Shown here piece by piece: positions 12,401 to 22,093 of a DNA stretch of 64,000 nt. The number at the start of each line of letters is the position of its first letter. Within the stretch, counting starts at the first letter, position 1. This DNA is from Siphonodentalium dalli (Eukaryota > Mollusca > Scaphopoda > Gadilida > Siphonodentaliidae). The stretch spans positions 196,985,887 to 197,049,886 of the forward strand of contig CP136062.1 of assembly GCA_032622095.1 (NCBI GenBank), in the 5' to 3' direction. The position numbers and the translations under genes were made by a program. The notes below the pieces were generated by a model, which was not told the DNA's origin, searched no databases, and saw nothing but the letters and a program-made list of their open reading frames with translations.

Positions 12401-15400
12401 CAAACTCATGCTACTTGTTGTACCATCGCATCACAACAAAAATTGGCAAGTGAGTTTTTAATTATGAGATGTGAACTATCTTGTCATAGAACATCATCGA
12501 ACGTGGGTTATTCGTTACGTGTGCCGAATTACAGTCGGAAAAAAGCGATGTTCTGTAAATTTTTCATTGAGGCTGTTGTAAGTACTTTGTAACATGATCT
12601 CAATGTGGATACTGCAACAGCGTAATTATTAATTTGTTTTGACAGTTAATCCTCCCTTTGTACGTTTGGATTATGGAAGCATGTAGTCATTGTAACAATG
12701 CATATTAATGGCGATATTTATGATGTCAGGGTTATATTACCGGCAAGTAAAAGATAATAGGTTAATCAGCCGATTGCGAATGACGATGGATTACATGATG
12801 GCTCGTTGATTTAAGCAGTATTACAAGGCGAAATACATGTAATATGTGTGCTTGGTGACTGTGTAGCAACACTAAACGCAGTTTCCAGGCAGGTGTAGCT
12901 TAGATATTTATTGCTACTCTGATATTTATTAATAATAGTAACTTGCCTTTCTAGTAGTTCATTTTACATGTGTCTGTGGTTTATAGTTTTTAGTAAAGAT
13001 AAAAACGCGATAATTTTATCAATTATACGCGCAATTAAATATTTTTTTAATTTGGCAAAAAATAATTTCATTTGGCAAAATTTTGGCAAGAGAAATTTTC
13101 GTCCAGCACCAACCCTGGGAGACTTGCATATACAAGAGGATGCACTGGCACACTGGTCTTTAATGTTGAACCAGCGCAGCTCCCATCATGGGAGGGTTAA
13201 CAACGATAAAAGGAATATGTGGTCAGTGTGAAAATAACTCACATCTTCAGAATCATTTTCAGCCTCAGAAGAACCTCCGTCACCATTAGCCTTCTCTTTA
13301 TTCCCATTCTGCTCTGCTGTGAGCAGTTCCATCAATATGCCATCTATTTCCTTTTTCCTGGAAACCCCAAATGGAGAGTAATACATTCAACATGTTTTGT
13401 TAAGAAACAAATCTTGTCATCAAGAAACTGTTTCACCAAAATGGAGAATTATAGTTACTAGTAATCGTATTATATTGCTATATGGTAACTTGCCACTCAC
13501 ATTTTATTGGGTTATTCTTCAATAACAAAATTATTTCAGAAGATGGCTAATGGTAAATAATCAATCTGTTTTACATATCTACTATATAGTTTGGAACTTC
13601 TGTCTGTGTGTATGAATGTATGCATGTATGTGTTATAGAGTCGAAAACTGCTCATCCGATCTTACTCAAATTTGGTATGTAGCCTACGTAGGCCTACTTT
13701 GATCCCGGGAAAATATGGGCAGGTCCAATTTCATGTGCGACCATGTCCTTGCTCATATACGCTCATATAGTCATGTTTCTGTCCAGACGCTGTATATTCT
13801 GCCCAGATGGAGGCGATCACAAAGAAATCCCTGGATAGCCCGAAGTCGGGCACATAAACTAGTATGCTATAGAGGGGAAAAAAAATCTACTTAAAATGGT
13901 TCTTTATGCAACATGGGATACTACAGCGTGTCCCAATTACAAAAACTTGCCCCAATACATAAATCAGGCTATCTCCCATTATCAGGATTCAAACCAGGTT
14001 CGGCATTGCTGAGCGGCTGTAATTTTCTACAGATTCCATTTGGGTGAAATTCTAAGTTTTTTTTCCCAGTAACTTCTTGAGTTAACCCTTTAAATATGGG
14101 TTGATACAAAAATCGGACTTGGCACTGACAGGGTTAATCTCCTGTCGCTGTTGCAAGTCTATTTTCTATATTATTAATTTTATGGACATTCCTCCAATCA
14201 TTATGAATTTTTGTCATCTTGATTCAGAGTTAACCTGACATCGATGTATACTCGCCCTCCTCTAAGTTCTAAAAATGGGGCTATGCTTATCTTCGAGGAC
14301 CACCCCATGATTCCTTTGGGAGCAAAAACATACTGGACTTATCCTCAGGAATGTGCATACTGATGGGTTTATACAGTAAAATTATTCTAACATCGGGTCA
14401 ATGACTACCAGCCAGGTTCGCCTAATGTTGTTGATAGTAATGTTCTATGTTGTTACATGTACATTTAATATTAAACTTTATTGATCAATATACATTTAAC
14501 ATGTGTTTATCTCCAATGTAATTCAGTACTCAAAACATTTTCAATAAATTGCATGAGAAGCTCTTTTATGCATTAAAGTGAGATATCTAGCTACTATCTG
14601 TAGTAAATAACATTCCAGTTGACTCGATTGCATGACTCCTGGCAGCGCGATGACGTATTTTACACACATTGTCAATGACACCATGCGCCATTAAAAAAAA
14701 TTTCTCAGATCACCAGCCAATGCTGGAGAATCAAAACTTAAGTTAGCAGCTCTTGCCCAATCAGAGTTCATGTTTCAGCGCCAAATATTTAAATTGAAAT
14801 AAAACATGTGTTTATTAATTTAATATGGAGTTCAATGGCCAAGGGGTCTAAGAACCCTGTATTCCACACAGCATGGCATGCTAGCCCACAACAAGTGATT
14901 TTTATTGATAAATTAAAATATGCATATTATACACAATAACAACGGGGCTCTGTAGAAGGCATGGCTTATGGGCCAGAGCCCTATAATAGCATGATAAATA
15001 CAATAATGAATATAAACTGAGTGCAGGTAGGTGCAAGGATTGGGGAGCGTTGGGGCTGGTGGGGGGGGGTGCAAGATTACATGGTGTGCATAATATGTTG
15101 GGCGATGCTCATAAAGTATATATATTAAGTCAACTCCAAGAACAATTTAAAATGTTTTATGTGGCTGTACAATCAGTGGACCTCATTTAGGTTTGAGATA
15201 TGTGGTAGTTTAGTTTATACTTTCAGATTTAAGTTTAGAATTGGCCATTGATACGGCTGAATTATTGTACTCGTTTTCTTATAAAGTAATCTTTTAAATA
15301 TTTAAGGTATTCTGGGCTACTAATTTTAATGCGTAGTGTGCAGTCTGCAGGGAGGCTATTCCATAATTCTCGCGCTTTGTTTGAGATTGCACTTTTTGGG

Positions 15401-18400
15401 TTTTTAGTCCTTTTGAATTCATGATAAAGATTGCCTTTTGTTTTTGCGTGGGTATTATAGCTATGGATATCTTCAATATGTGTGAATAATTTTGATAACG
15501 AATCCGGTAGTGCATGCATATGATAATCATGTAGTATTCTAATGAGCTGCATGTTACCAATATCATCAAATATTAGTAGTTTGTTTAGTTTACAATAAGT
15601 CATAATATCACTTGTATCATTTTAGATAATTTTAAGGGCATTCTTCTGTAGTTTTCTGATTTTGGTTAGGTTCTTTTTGGTAGTCGAGCTCCATATTGCG
15701 TTACAATAGGTCAAGTAGGGGATAATTAGTGATAAGTATAAGGTTTTCAATGTTTTTGCAGGAACAAATTCACTGACTTTCCTCAGGATTCCAACATTAC
15801 TGGCAAGTTTAGAGCATAATGAATTTATGTGTTTGTCCCAGGATAAATTGTCTTCAATAGTGATGTCTAAAAATTTGGTATTTGCCACTCTATTAACATT
15901 TTTATTGTTTATAGTTAGGACTGGTAATACCTCAGGTTGTGAACAATTAGTGAAAAGCATGTAATTTGTTTTATCAATGTTCAATGACAGTTTATTAGCA
16001 GCAAACCACTGATTCATATAATCCAGTTCAGTGTTAACTCTGTTAAATAATTTGTGTATATCTCTATCAGAACAAAATGCATTTGTGTCATCTGCAAAAA
16101 GTATCAATTTAGCATCCTTACATATACTTGGTAAGTCATTCATATAGATTAAAAATAAGAGAGGCCCTAAGATTGAGCCTTGTGGGACCCCACAGGTAAT
16201 TTCATTGAGTTCTGATATATGGCCATCATATTGAACGCATTGTTTTCTATGAGTAAGATAATCCTTGAACCAGTTCAGTGCAACCCCTCGACATCCATAG
16301 TGCTCTAGGTTTTGAAGCTTATTCTATGATTTATTGTATCAAATGCCTTAGTAAGGTCGAGGAACACTCCAATTGTGTGTTCGTGATTGTCTATGGCACC
16401 AGTTATTTTCTCTATAAGGTCAGTCAAAGCTAGAATTGTGGAATGATTCTTCCTAAAGCCATACTGGCTGCTGTATAAAATCTTGTGTTTTTCTAAGTAT
16501 TTATTTAATCTATTATACATGAGTTTTTCAAGTACTTTTGAAAAGATAGGTAGCACAGATACAGGTCTGTAGTTACTGACTATACTTGCATCTTTAGATT
16601 TGAAGATTGGGGATACTTTAGCAAATTTCATTCGTTCTGGGAATACACCTTGGGAAAGAGATAGGTTACAGATATGTGTCAATGGTACGATAAAGGAATC
16701 TGCACATTGTTTTAAGATGCCACATTTAAGTTCATCTAAGCCAGCTGCTTTTTTTGAGTCTATATTTTTCAGTATGTATATTATTTCTAATTCTCCAGCA
16801 GGTTCAACATATAATGAAGATGGGTTGGGAAGGGGGAGAAATTCCTTTGGGTCATTGGTTGAATTTATCTTTTTTGCTAGATTAGGACCTATATTTGTAA
16901 AAAATTCGTTGAATTTTTCTGCAATTTAGTTTTTACCACTTATATACTTATTTTCATGTTGAAATTGTGTCACATTAGTTTTGTTTTTATTTCGATTAAG
17001 TATTTTTTTCAGAACAGTCCATGTTGATTTCATGTCACCTTGGTAGCGTTCAAATTTTTTGTGATAGTAATGTTGTTTGGCCATTCTTATTATATCTGGT
17101 TTAGTCTTAATCTATCCTTCCTTGCTGGCACGCATGCTATAACAACCCAGTTCACACACTTGTGTCATTATGGGTATGTCATCTATGCCAAGGCTATGGG
17201 AGTATGGCCCATATCATATGACTATGTTAGTACCGGTGTTCTGAAATATAAGTATGGTTGTAAAATAAGTATGGTTTTTGCGTCTGCGCATGTTCACTCC
17301 TCCCACAAACCGTAGGTCGCGCATCGGTGGGAAACAGTGTCACCAAAGAGTGGGTGTTAAGCACTGATCATCAAACAAGTGAAAATATTAATTTCCACAA
17401 CAAAAATGAATGTGTCAACACAAGAATTTATGGCATTCTTGTCCACAATTATTTTATATTCTTCATTAGACTCTCTCTGCATCCGCATTGATTTATAAAT
17501 ATATTTATACGGATATATACATACATGTGCGTCTATACTATTGACCCGACAAGTTTGTTTAATTTGGCTGTTCGTAAAATACATATTTATTTTTTCTGAC
17601 AAATAAGTATGGTTTGCATATGTCAAATGTGCGTGAATTAATCGCAAAATAAGTAGTGCTATTCATTGACAAATAAGTATCGGTTGACAAATAAGTATGG
17701 TTGTAAAAATAGCTAGGTATATATATGGCTGGAGAGCGAATTAGCAGGGATGATGTCGGTCGAGAATACCACACAAAAAAGAACATTTTGGAATAAAACC
17801 ACATACTATTTTACAAATGTCACAAGGCTTGTAACATTGACCCGACATTCTTTCGTTCGCAAAATAAGTATTGATTGACAAATAAGTATGGTTGTCAAAT
17901 AGCTAGGTACCGTTATATGGTTCGAGAGCGGATTAGCAGGGATGATGTTGGTCGAAATTACCACACAAAAAGAATATTTGGGAATAGAAGTGGATACTTA
18001 TTTTATAAATGTCTTAATGCTTGTAATAATATTTATGGGAAGCCAAAGCGCAAATAAGGACATTAAAATTTTAAAAATCATTACCTGACACACCTGTTGA
18101 TATTGGCAGAGTCCACCACACATTAGAGTCCACCACACAGGGGAAGACTATTTTATTTTTGAGGGAAGATCTATATTGATGGGGCATGAAATATACATGA
18201 GTTAAAGCACAAATAGTTTTGCTTAATTACAACTATTTTTGCATATCTCAAATAATTGCGCTTAAGCTAAAATATTGACCCGACATTTTTTTGTATTGAT
18301 TTTTCTAATAAGTATGGTTGTCAAATGGGTAGACGTACTGGAGAGCGGAATATCAGATAAGATGCTGGTCAAGATTATCACACAAAAATAACATTTGGGA

Positions 18401-19898
18401 ATCGCGCGTGATACTTTTTAGGTTTGGTGTGTATGTATCTATATGTTTAATTATATGTTTCTTCCCTTCCAGACGAAGTTTATACAACGCTGGAGACATC
18501 AGATATATACATATGATCAGAGACGCTAAAACACAAGATCCAACAAATTGAATTATATATGGAAAATGAACAATATTATGCTTCAAATTTCAGGAATGAA
18601 TTGTGTTTTATTCGTCTTTATTGTGTATCAAAATAGATCATTCCATACACAAATTGCATCTGATTTCTGTGTTAATCCAATTTAGTTATTAATTAATGCC
18701 CCACGAACAACACATGGAACGGCTTACAAATCTGAATGTCGTGACTTTGTCGTTTGTTTGTTTTTTTAATTTGTAAGTAAAATAAGTATTGGTTTTTCTG
18801 ACAATAAGTATGGTTGTCAAATAGCTCCGTATGGTTGGAGAGCGGATTATCGGGGATGATGGGAGTCATCTTTTAAGATTATCATACTAAAAGAACATCT
18901 GGAAGCAGAAATGCATACCGATTTTACAATTGTTTTAAGGCTTCTGACAGTAACATGACATTTTTTCGATTGCAAAATAAGTATTGATTTTTTGACAAAT
19001 AAGTATGGTTGTCAAATAGCTTTATAGGTATGGTTGGACAGCGGATTAGCAGGGATGGTATTGGTCGAGATTCTTATACGAAAAGAACATTTAAAAATAG
19101 AACTGCATACGTATTTCACAATTGTTTTAAGGCTTCTAACGTTGACATGACTTTTTTTTTTCGTTTGCAAAATAAGTATCGATTTTGTAACAAATAAGTA
19201 TCGTTGTCTAATGGGTATATACATATGTTTAATTGGTTGGACAAGTGTTACATGAATGATTTGATCGATACGAAAGGAACATTTGGCAAGAGACGAACTG
19301 ATTGACAGTCGGTCGGTACAGACCTCACAGTGAAGGTTACAGCGCGCGCCTGCGCAATACTCGCGCCTGCGCAATACTCGCGCAATAGATATTTTGAGTC
19401 CTATGCGCATGTGTAAGCCAAAAACCATACTTATTTTACAACCATACTAATATTTCAGAACACCGGTACTACTACTAGTATGACTCTGACTCGTCTGAGC
19501 AAGTTCGCCCATGACACGGGTGGGTAAATGCAATCGCATTCCCCCAACATCAACTGGTTTCAATGATTTAATAACAGATACCAATTAAATCTCTCTCCAA
19601 AACAGCTATATTTTCACGATATGTTCGTCTCACCTTTCGAATAGGTCTGTCTTGTGTATCTCTTGTAAACGATGACGAACTTTTTTTGCCGACATGGTGG
19701 ACAGGTCGGCATTTTTTAGAATATCTGTTCAAAGAAAATAAGGATAATCAGATAAAGAGAGAAAACAAAATCAAATGAACAGTGGAAATATAGTCAAAGA
19801 TACCACATGTCGTGTCAGATCATCGTTTGACTGAAAAACATCGTGCTTTTCACACCTTTTATGCTCTTTGTTAGATCTTCGCTGCTCAATGCTGACAT
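378..19898 (-). CDS. DEK_C plus SWIB domain protein (UAF30/Spp27-like), eight exons, 3' end beyond window
   Basis: Spliced gene rebuilt by hand. The exons (minus strand, transcription order) are 19898-19856, 19724-19634, 13357-13243, 11610-11560, 10149-10111, 5763-5677, 2436-2382 and 445-378. Every intron starts GT and ends AG, and all phases join without a stop over 183 codons. Residues about 5-57 form a DEK_C domain (ILKNADLSTMSAKKVRHRL, then RKKEIDGILMELL). Next comes an acidic Glu/Ser/Asp linker with a basic patch (PAKKLKKSP), an IDDEELARKLHMEE helix, a Lys-rich stretch, then KSGYHKDCWLS and ALAEVVGAP, the opening of a SWIB/MDM2-like fold. This architecture is known from the yeast UAF30/Spp27 family of rDNA and chromatin factors. 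A nuclear chromatin or transcription role is inferred from the family. The rest of SWIB and the stop codon were not found in 1-377, so they lie left of the window. Large introns carry the repeats listed below. Confidence 0.9.
680..1720. repeat. Tandem ~290-bp repeat family
   Basis: TAGCGCC(G/A)ATTTCCACC recurs at 1038, 1325 and 1618, spaced about 287-293 bp, each followed by GATACATATTCTTCT and later by GGGTGAGAGAT. Unit halves also resemble each other. ORFs here are repeat-derived. Related copies are at 3340-4240. Confidence 0.8.
2382..2436 (-). CDS. DEK_C/SWIB gene exon 7 (Lys-rich linker)
   Basis: A 55-nt exon between TTTATTGTAG and GTAACT, encoding APKKVKVKKEKEKDPEKK plus one base. This phase is exactly what exon 8 needs (A plus AG gives Lys). 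The Lys-rich block just before SWIB fits the family. Confidence 0.87.
3340..4240. repeat. Second block of the ~290-bp repeat family
   Basis: The same landmark phrases (TCTTTAGCGCCGATTTC, GGGTGAGAGATATGGGG, TTTTTAGCACAGATTTCCACC) and the leader CTGTCTGT..TCTATA..TTCACAGGG..TACGAGGAAGATAATGG are repeated from the 680-1720 block. It is intronic in the DEK_C/SWIB gene. Confidence 0.75.
4885..5310 (+). mobile_element. CR1/Jockey-like non-LTR retrotransposon 3' end
   Basis: One frame reads CDYGTEDELHFISNC, then RKILMDNISSIFRKFHTFS and ends KELASS before TGA near 5131. The C..G..ED..H F...C signature is the C-terminal tail typical of CR1/Jockey-clade RT proteins. About 160 bp of 3' UTR follows and ends in short AATTTG repeats at about 5285-5305, a CR1-like tail. 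It is 5' truncated and lies in intron 6. Confidence 0.8.
5677..5763 (-). CDS. DEK_C/SWIB gene exon 6
   Basis: An 87-nt phase-0 exon between ATTCCCATCAG and GTAAGA. It encodes IDDEELARKLHMEEN followed by a basic Ser/Lys/Arg tail. The acidic-amphipathic helix followed by a basic run is typical of the linker before SWIB in this family. Confidence 0.88.
6702..7609. mobile_element. Non-autonomous element with ~35-bp AGGCCAAAC inverted termini
   Basis: The left end (from AGGCCAAACAAAAAAAGTG, TTTTGATTCTCGGGC) is inverted at 7572-7609 (GCCTGAGAATCAGAACAC... GTTTGGCCT). The interior has no coding capacity and includes AT-rich microsatellite (TA runs near 7283). Class unassigned. Confidence 0.65.
8125..8582. 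mobile_element. TTAA-flanked twin-hairpin MITE, copy 1
   Basis: The termini are TTAACCCTTTACCCAACA and TGTTGGGTAAAGGGTTAA. It contains two ~69-bp near-perfect hairpins built on GCCAATGCATTCTCTTATAT / its complement, with loops in opposite orientation (TCGACCATAGGTCGC versus GCGACCTATGGTCGA). TTAA ends with CCC-type termini suggest mobilisation by a piggyBac-like transposase (inference). Confidence 0.88.
8921..9310. mobile_element. TTAA-flanked twin-hairpin MITE, copy 2 (inverted orientation)
   Basis: Same termini and both hairpins. The unique arm (AAGCTTCAACAGCCTAAAAT...) is at the left end, so it lies inverted relative to copy 1. It is inserted in the same Penelope remnant. Confidence 0.88.
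10111..10149 (-). CDS. DEK_C/SWIB gene exon 5 (acidic linker microexon)
   Basis: A 39-nt phase-0 exon between TTTATTTCAG and GTGAGT, encoding AEKVEAATDSDSN. Skipping would also keep the frame. The splice sites are strong, and the composition fits the acidic linker. Confidence 0.8.
10430..10888. mobile_element. TTAA-flanked twin-hairpin MITE, copy 3
   Basis: Same structure as copy 2, with a ~44-bp piece (AGCTCAACTTTACTTTGTAA...GCCATGGC) nested between the hairpins near 10700-10743. That piece is the head of the repeat family also seen at 24055. Confidence 0.87.
11560..11610 (-). CDS. DEK_C/SWIB gene exon 4 (basic linker)
   Basis: A 51-nt in-phase exon encoding ETKEPPAKKLKKSPAIK, with an NLS-like cluster. 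The acceptor TTTATTAG is good. The donor AAG|GTTTAT is weak but canonical at GT. The short size and weak donor suggest it may be alternatively spliced; skipping would keep the frame. Confidence 0.75.
11826..12203. mobile_element. MITE with 42-bp inverted termini
   Basis: Left AAGTCTGCAAATAGTGTGTC...GAGGTCC (11826-11867) is inverted at 12162-12203 with only a few differences. A second internal hairpin joins GAGGGTGAATTTAGTGACGC to its complement near 11872-11930. It is intronic, with no coding content. Confidence 0.8.
13095..13170. repeat. Degenerate fragment of the twin-hairpin MITE
   Basis: CTTGCATATACAAGAGGATGCACTGGCAC matches one hairpin arm of the TTAA MITE with several substitutions. 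It shows that the family is old. Confidence 0.45.
13243..13357 (-). CDS. DEK_C/SWIB gene exon 3
   Basis: The acceptor TTTCCAG and donor GTGAGT bound 115 nt. It completes DEK_C with KKEIDGILMELL, then enters an acidic low-complexity linker (NGDGGSSEAENDSED). It ends in phase 0. The preceding intron of about 6.3 kb holds a non-LTR fragment and a 2.24-kb inverted-repeat element. Confidence 0.9.
13440..15200. other. Intronic stretch without gene
   Basis: AT-rich intron 2 sequence. At 13600-13870 there is a retroposon-tail-like block (GTGTTATAGAGTCGAAAACTG..., GGAGGCGATCACAAAG) that recurs in the opposite orientation at 49950-50260. A short TTAACCCTTT...AGGGTTAA unit lies at about 14083-14137. 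A T-rich run is followed by a C-rich repeat fragment near 14690. Nothing coding is seen. Confidence 0.5.
15255..17130 (-). mobile_element. CR1/Jockey-like non-LTR retrotransposon, 5'-truncated and decayed
   Basis: The minus strand encodes RT motifs in order: NYRPVSVLPIFSKVLEKLM, YGFRKNHST, FLDLTKAFDTINH (16305-16620), then after one frameshift ALNWFKDYL and GVPQGSILGPLLF (about 16160-16290), FADDTNAF (about 16080-16100), and WFAANKLSLNIDKT. A single in-frame TAA at 15622-15624 separates this from the C-terminal part (15262-15603), which has the usual ARELWNSLP box. The endonuclease domain is missing. It lies in intron 2 in the sense orientation of the host gene. Confidence 0.92.
17229..19470. 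mobile_element. 2.24-kb non-autonomous element with ~52-bp TIRs and internal tandem repeats
   Basis: The left terminus AGTACCGGTGTTCTGAAATA... (17229-17280) is inverted almost exactly at 19418-19470. Both ends continue to GGTTTTTG(GC) and ATGCGCA. The interior consists of ~185-bp repeats starting AAAATAAGTATTGATT..GACAAATAAGTATGGTTGTC and containing GAGAGCGGATTAGCAGGGATGATG (17640, 17860, 18296 partial, 18780, 18975, 19165 partial). No transposase is seen. It lies in intron 2. Confidence 0.82.
19634..19724 (-). CDS. DEK_C/SWIB gene exon 2 (core of DEK_C)
   Basis: The acceptor TTTGAACAG and donor GTGAGA bound 91 nt. It encodes ILKNADLST, SAKKVRHRLQE and IHKTDLFE, the classic DEK_C pattern of a short helix, an Asp-Leu-Ser-Thr turn and a Lys-Lys-Val-Arg helix. 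It leaves two bases (AG), completed by G of exon 3 to give Arg. Intron 1 is only 131 bp. Confidence 0.92.
19856..19898 (-). CDS. DEK_C/SWIB gene exon 1
   Basis: The ATG at 19898-19896 begins MSALSSEDLTKSIK. The donor is AAAAG|GTGTGA, leaving one base (phase 1). This start was chosen because the peptide supplies the first helix missing from the DEK_C domain in exon 2, and the G plus AT across the junction restores Asp. Confidence 0.85.
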
Positions 19899-20012
19899 CT
19901 TTCGTGGCAAGGGAGAGAACTGACCGCTGAGCTCGCACTTCCGGTTGGGAATTTCCGTTTTTGTGTTTTCGCGGGAAAAAAGTCCTAATCTTACCAGTGA
20001 ACGCCAGCAAGA
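19899..20012. promoter_or_regulatory. Bidirectional promoter between the DEK_C/SWIB gene and RFC2
   Basis: Only 114 bp separate the two divergent start codons. It contains an E2F-like palindrome TTTCGCGGGAAA (19967-19978) about 35 bp before the RFC2 ATG, and an ETS-like CACTTCCGGT (19936-19945, i.e. CCGGAAGT on minus). No TATA box is evident and it is more GC-rich than its surroundings. E2F sites are well known in replication genes and ETS sites in TATA-less bidirectional promoters. Function is inferred from motif match. Confidence 0.75.
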
Positions 20013-21053
20013 ATGTCGACTCCTATGGAAGTTGATAAAACTGCAAACACAGGTGATGCACCGAAATCTGGACTAAACACAGGTTATGAACTCCCATGGG
20101 TTGAGAAATATCGTCCCACTAAGTTGCATGACCTAACTGGAAACGTGGAGACAATCAGCCGTTTGGAAGTTTTCTCCAGAGAAGGAAATGTTCCAAATGT
20201 CATCATAGCTGGTCCACCTGGAACTGGTAAAACTACAAGCATTCTGTGTCTGGCCAGAGCCCTCCTTGGACCCTCATACAAAGATGCAGTATTAGAACTT
20301 AATGCTTCAAATGACAGAGGTATTGATGTTGTTCGCAACAAAATAAAAATGTTTGCTCAACAAAAAGTGACTTTGCCTAAAGGAAAACACAAGATCATAA
20401 TTCTGGATGAAGCTGATAGTATGACTGATGGCGCCCAACAAGCAATGAGGAGAACGATGGAGATATATTCGAAAACAACCCGTTTTGCATTGGCGTGTAA
20501 TGCTTCGGACAAAATTATAGAGCCTATCCAATCCAGGTGTGCTGTTTTGCGCTACACTAAACTAACTGACTCCCAGATATTGAAGCGATTGTTAGAGGTT
20601 TGCGAGTTTGAGAATGTCAGTCACACTGATGATGGTTTGGAGGCAATAGTGTTCACAGCACAAGGTGACATGAGGCAGGCTCTCAATAACTTGCAAGCAA
20701 CGTTTCAAGGTTTCGAACATGTGAACAGTGAAAATGTCTTCAAAGTATGCGACGAACCTCATCCGGTCCATATTAAAGGCATGTTGGAGCACTGCGTTAC
20801 AGGCAACATCGAAGAAGCGTATAAAGTTCTCTTACATTTGTGGAAACTGGGATACTGTGCTGAGGACATAATCACAATTGTGTTCCGAGTGTGCAAGAAT
20901 CAAACAATGCAAGAATATTTAAAGCTTGAGTTTATCAAGGAAATTGGCTACACTCATATGAGGATTGCTGAGGGAGTCGGTTCCTTGTTGCAACTGTCTG
21001 GGATGTTGGCTAGACTTTGTAAAAAATCAGCTGTTCCTAACCCTATTGGATGA
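20013..21053 (+). CDS. RFC2: Replication factor C subunit 2 (RFC40-type clamp-loader ATPase), single exon
   Basis: Small subunit of the nuclear RFC clamp loader, which uses ATP to open PCNA and load it at primer-template junctions during DNA replication and repair. The 346-residue frame is full length for the family (human RFC2 is about 354). Visible motifs are the N-terminal PWVEKYRP box (28-35), Walker A GPPGTGKT (67-74), NASNDRG (97-103), Walker B LDEAD (131-135), the arginine-finger SRC motif (174-176), [11 protein letters not shown] (sensor 2 region), and the C-terminal helical collar domain. The ATG lies in a purine context and no in-frame extension with family similarity is seen upstream. 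A candidate AATAAA poly(A) signal is at 21289-21294 and an ATTAAA at 21141. It is oddly intronless, whereas the neighbouring gene has many introns, so it may be a fixed retrocopy or have lost its introns. It shares a promoter with the DEK_C/SWIB gene. The identity is recognised from conserved motifs and is secure. Confidence 0.97.
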   Translation: MSTPMEVDKTANTGDAPKSGLNTGYELPWVEKYRPTKLHDLTGNVETISRLEVFSREGNVPNVIIAGPPGTGKTTSILCLARALLGPSYKDAVLELNASNDRGIDVVRNKIKMFAQQKVTLPKGKHKIIILDEADSMTDGAQQAMRRTMEIYSKTTRFALACNASDKIIEPIQSRCAVLRYTKLTDSQILKRLLEVCEFENVSHTDDGLEAIVFTAQGDMRQALNNLQATFQGFEHVNSENVFKVCDEPHPVHIKGMLEHCVTGNIEEAYKVLLHLWKLGYCAEDIITIVFRVCKNQTMQEYLKLEFIKEIGYTHMRIAEGVGSLLQLSGMLARLCKKSAVPNPIG

Positions 21054-21288
21054 TGTGTACCGGTAGCTGTGCCATTTCCACATAATTCTGCTGAATTACA
21101 AATGACCAATGTTAAATACTCACTGTCAGTGTCTCAGACCATTAAACATACTTCTAGTGCAATGAAACGCTGCTTTTGGTCGTTCGTAAATATTTCCTAG
21201 GGTCTTAATATAACTGGTACCGTCTGGTACCGTTGTAAATTTCGATTTTAACTAATACTTGTGATTGGTGGAGATTCAGGCTGAAATT

Positions 21289-21294
21289 AATAAA
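21289..21294 (+). terminator. Candidate RFC2 poly(A) signal
   Basis: AATAAA about 235 bp after the RFC2 stop, just before the repeat element starting at 21305. A weaker ATTAAA sits at 21141-21146. Confidence 0.5.
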
Positions 21295-21304
21295 TATTGT
21301 CTAT

Positions 21305-22093
21305 GGCCTAAAAAAGACGTTTGTTTCCGCTAACGAGCTGGAAAAAAATAGGGACGCTAGGCAGGCAAAACTTTTTTTTGTATTAATTTTTTTTATTTTT
21401 CTATATTTTTATCAATACATGTATGTGTATAATACTTGATATGAGCCCACGTTATGGACTTCTTAGTCTCAAAGTGGCCAACCCATGGGATATAGAAACA
21501 AGAAACTCAGATTCAAAGGTACAGATGATATATATTACTTTCTTAAGAATATCAAATACATTCCGCTGTGTGGTGATTTCCATAGTATCATGTTCGATCT
21601 GTTTTTCCACAATCTCTCTATCATCGCAAACAAACTCAAAAGGTTTATGTTTAATGCGGACAACTCCTTAACTTTCATTTGCACTTTAACCTTACTGAAG
21701 TCAGTCTTATCCGGGTGATTTCTTCAATTTTGGCTCCGTTGTCTATCGATCTGATCTCTTTTTTGCTTCCGCAGTGGACACATTCGTCCAGATAGATAGC
21801 CACAATGTGCTGGCCTACAGAGGTAGCCATTGTTGCTGTTGTGCTGTGAATTCTGTTTACTTTCCAAAGCACCGGCTGTTTTCAATGGGAGATACGTATA
21901 TATTTGTAGTATGTGGGTATTTCCACCGGAAGCGACCGCCGTGCTTTTATCTCTGTTAAATGCGTGAAACATTCACAGATACCATTATTTTTTTAAAGTC
22001 AGTTTTTCGATCGCAATAAAAAGTTTAGACTCGGCGCTTTTAAATATGGTCGGTCTGGTTAGCGGAAACAAACGTCTTTCTTTTTTTAAGGCC
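21305..22093. mobile_element. Inverted-repeat element with GGCCT...AGGCC termini downstream of RFC2
   Basis: The left end GGCCTAAAAAAGACGTTTGT then TTCCGCTAAC (21305-21334) is inverted at 22058-22093. The ~790-bp interior has no recognised coding sequence. It sits about 250 bp after the RFC2 stop. Confidence 0.75.

Noticed and set aside
12239-12592. 117-codon + ORF
   Set aside because: It lies in intron 3 of the minus-strand gene, has no motif, and its composition matches intronic AT-rich DNA.
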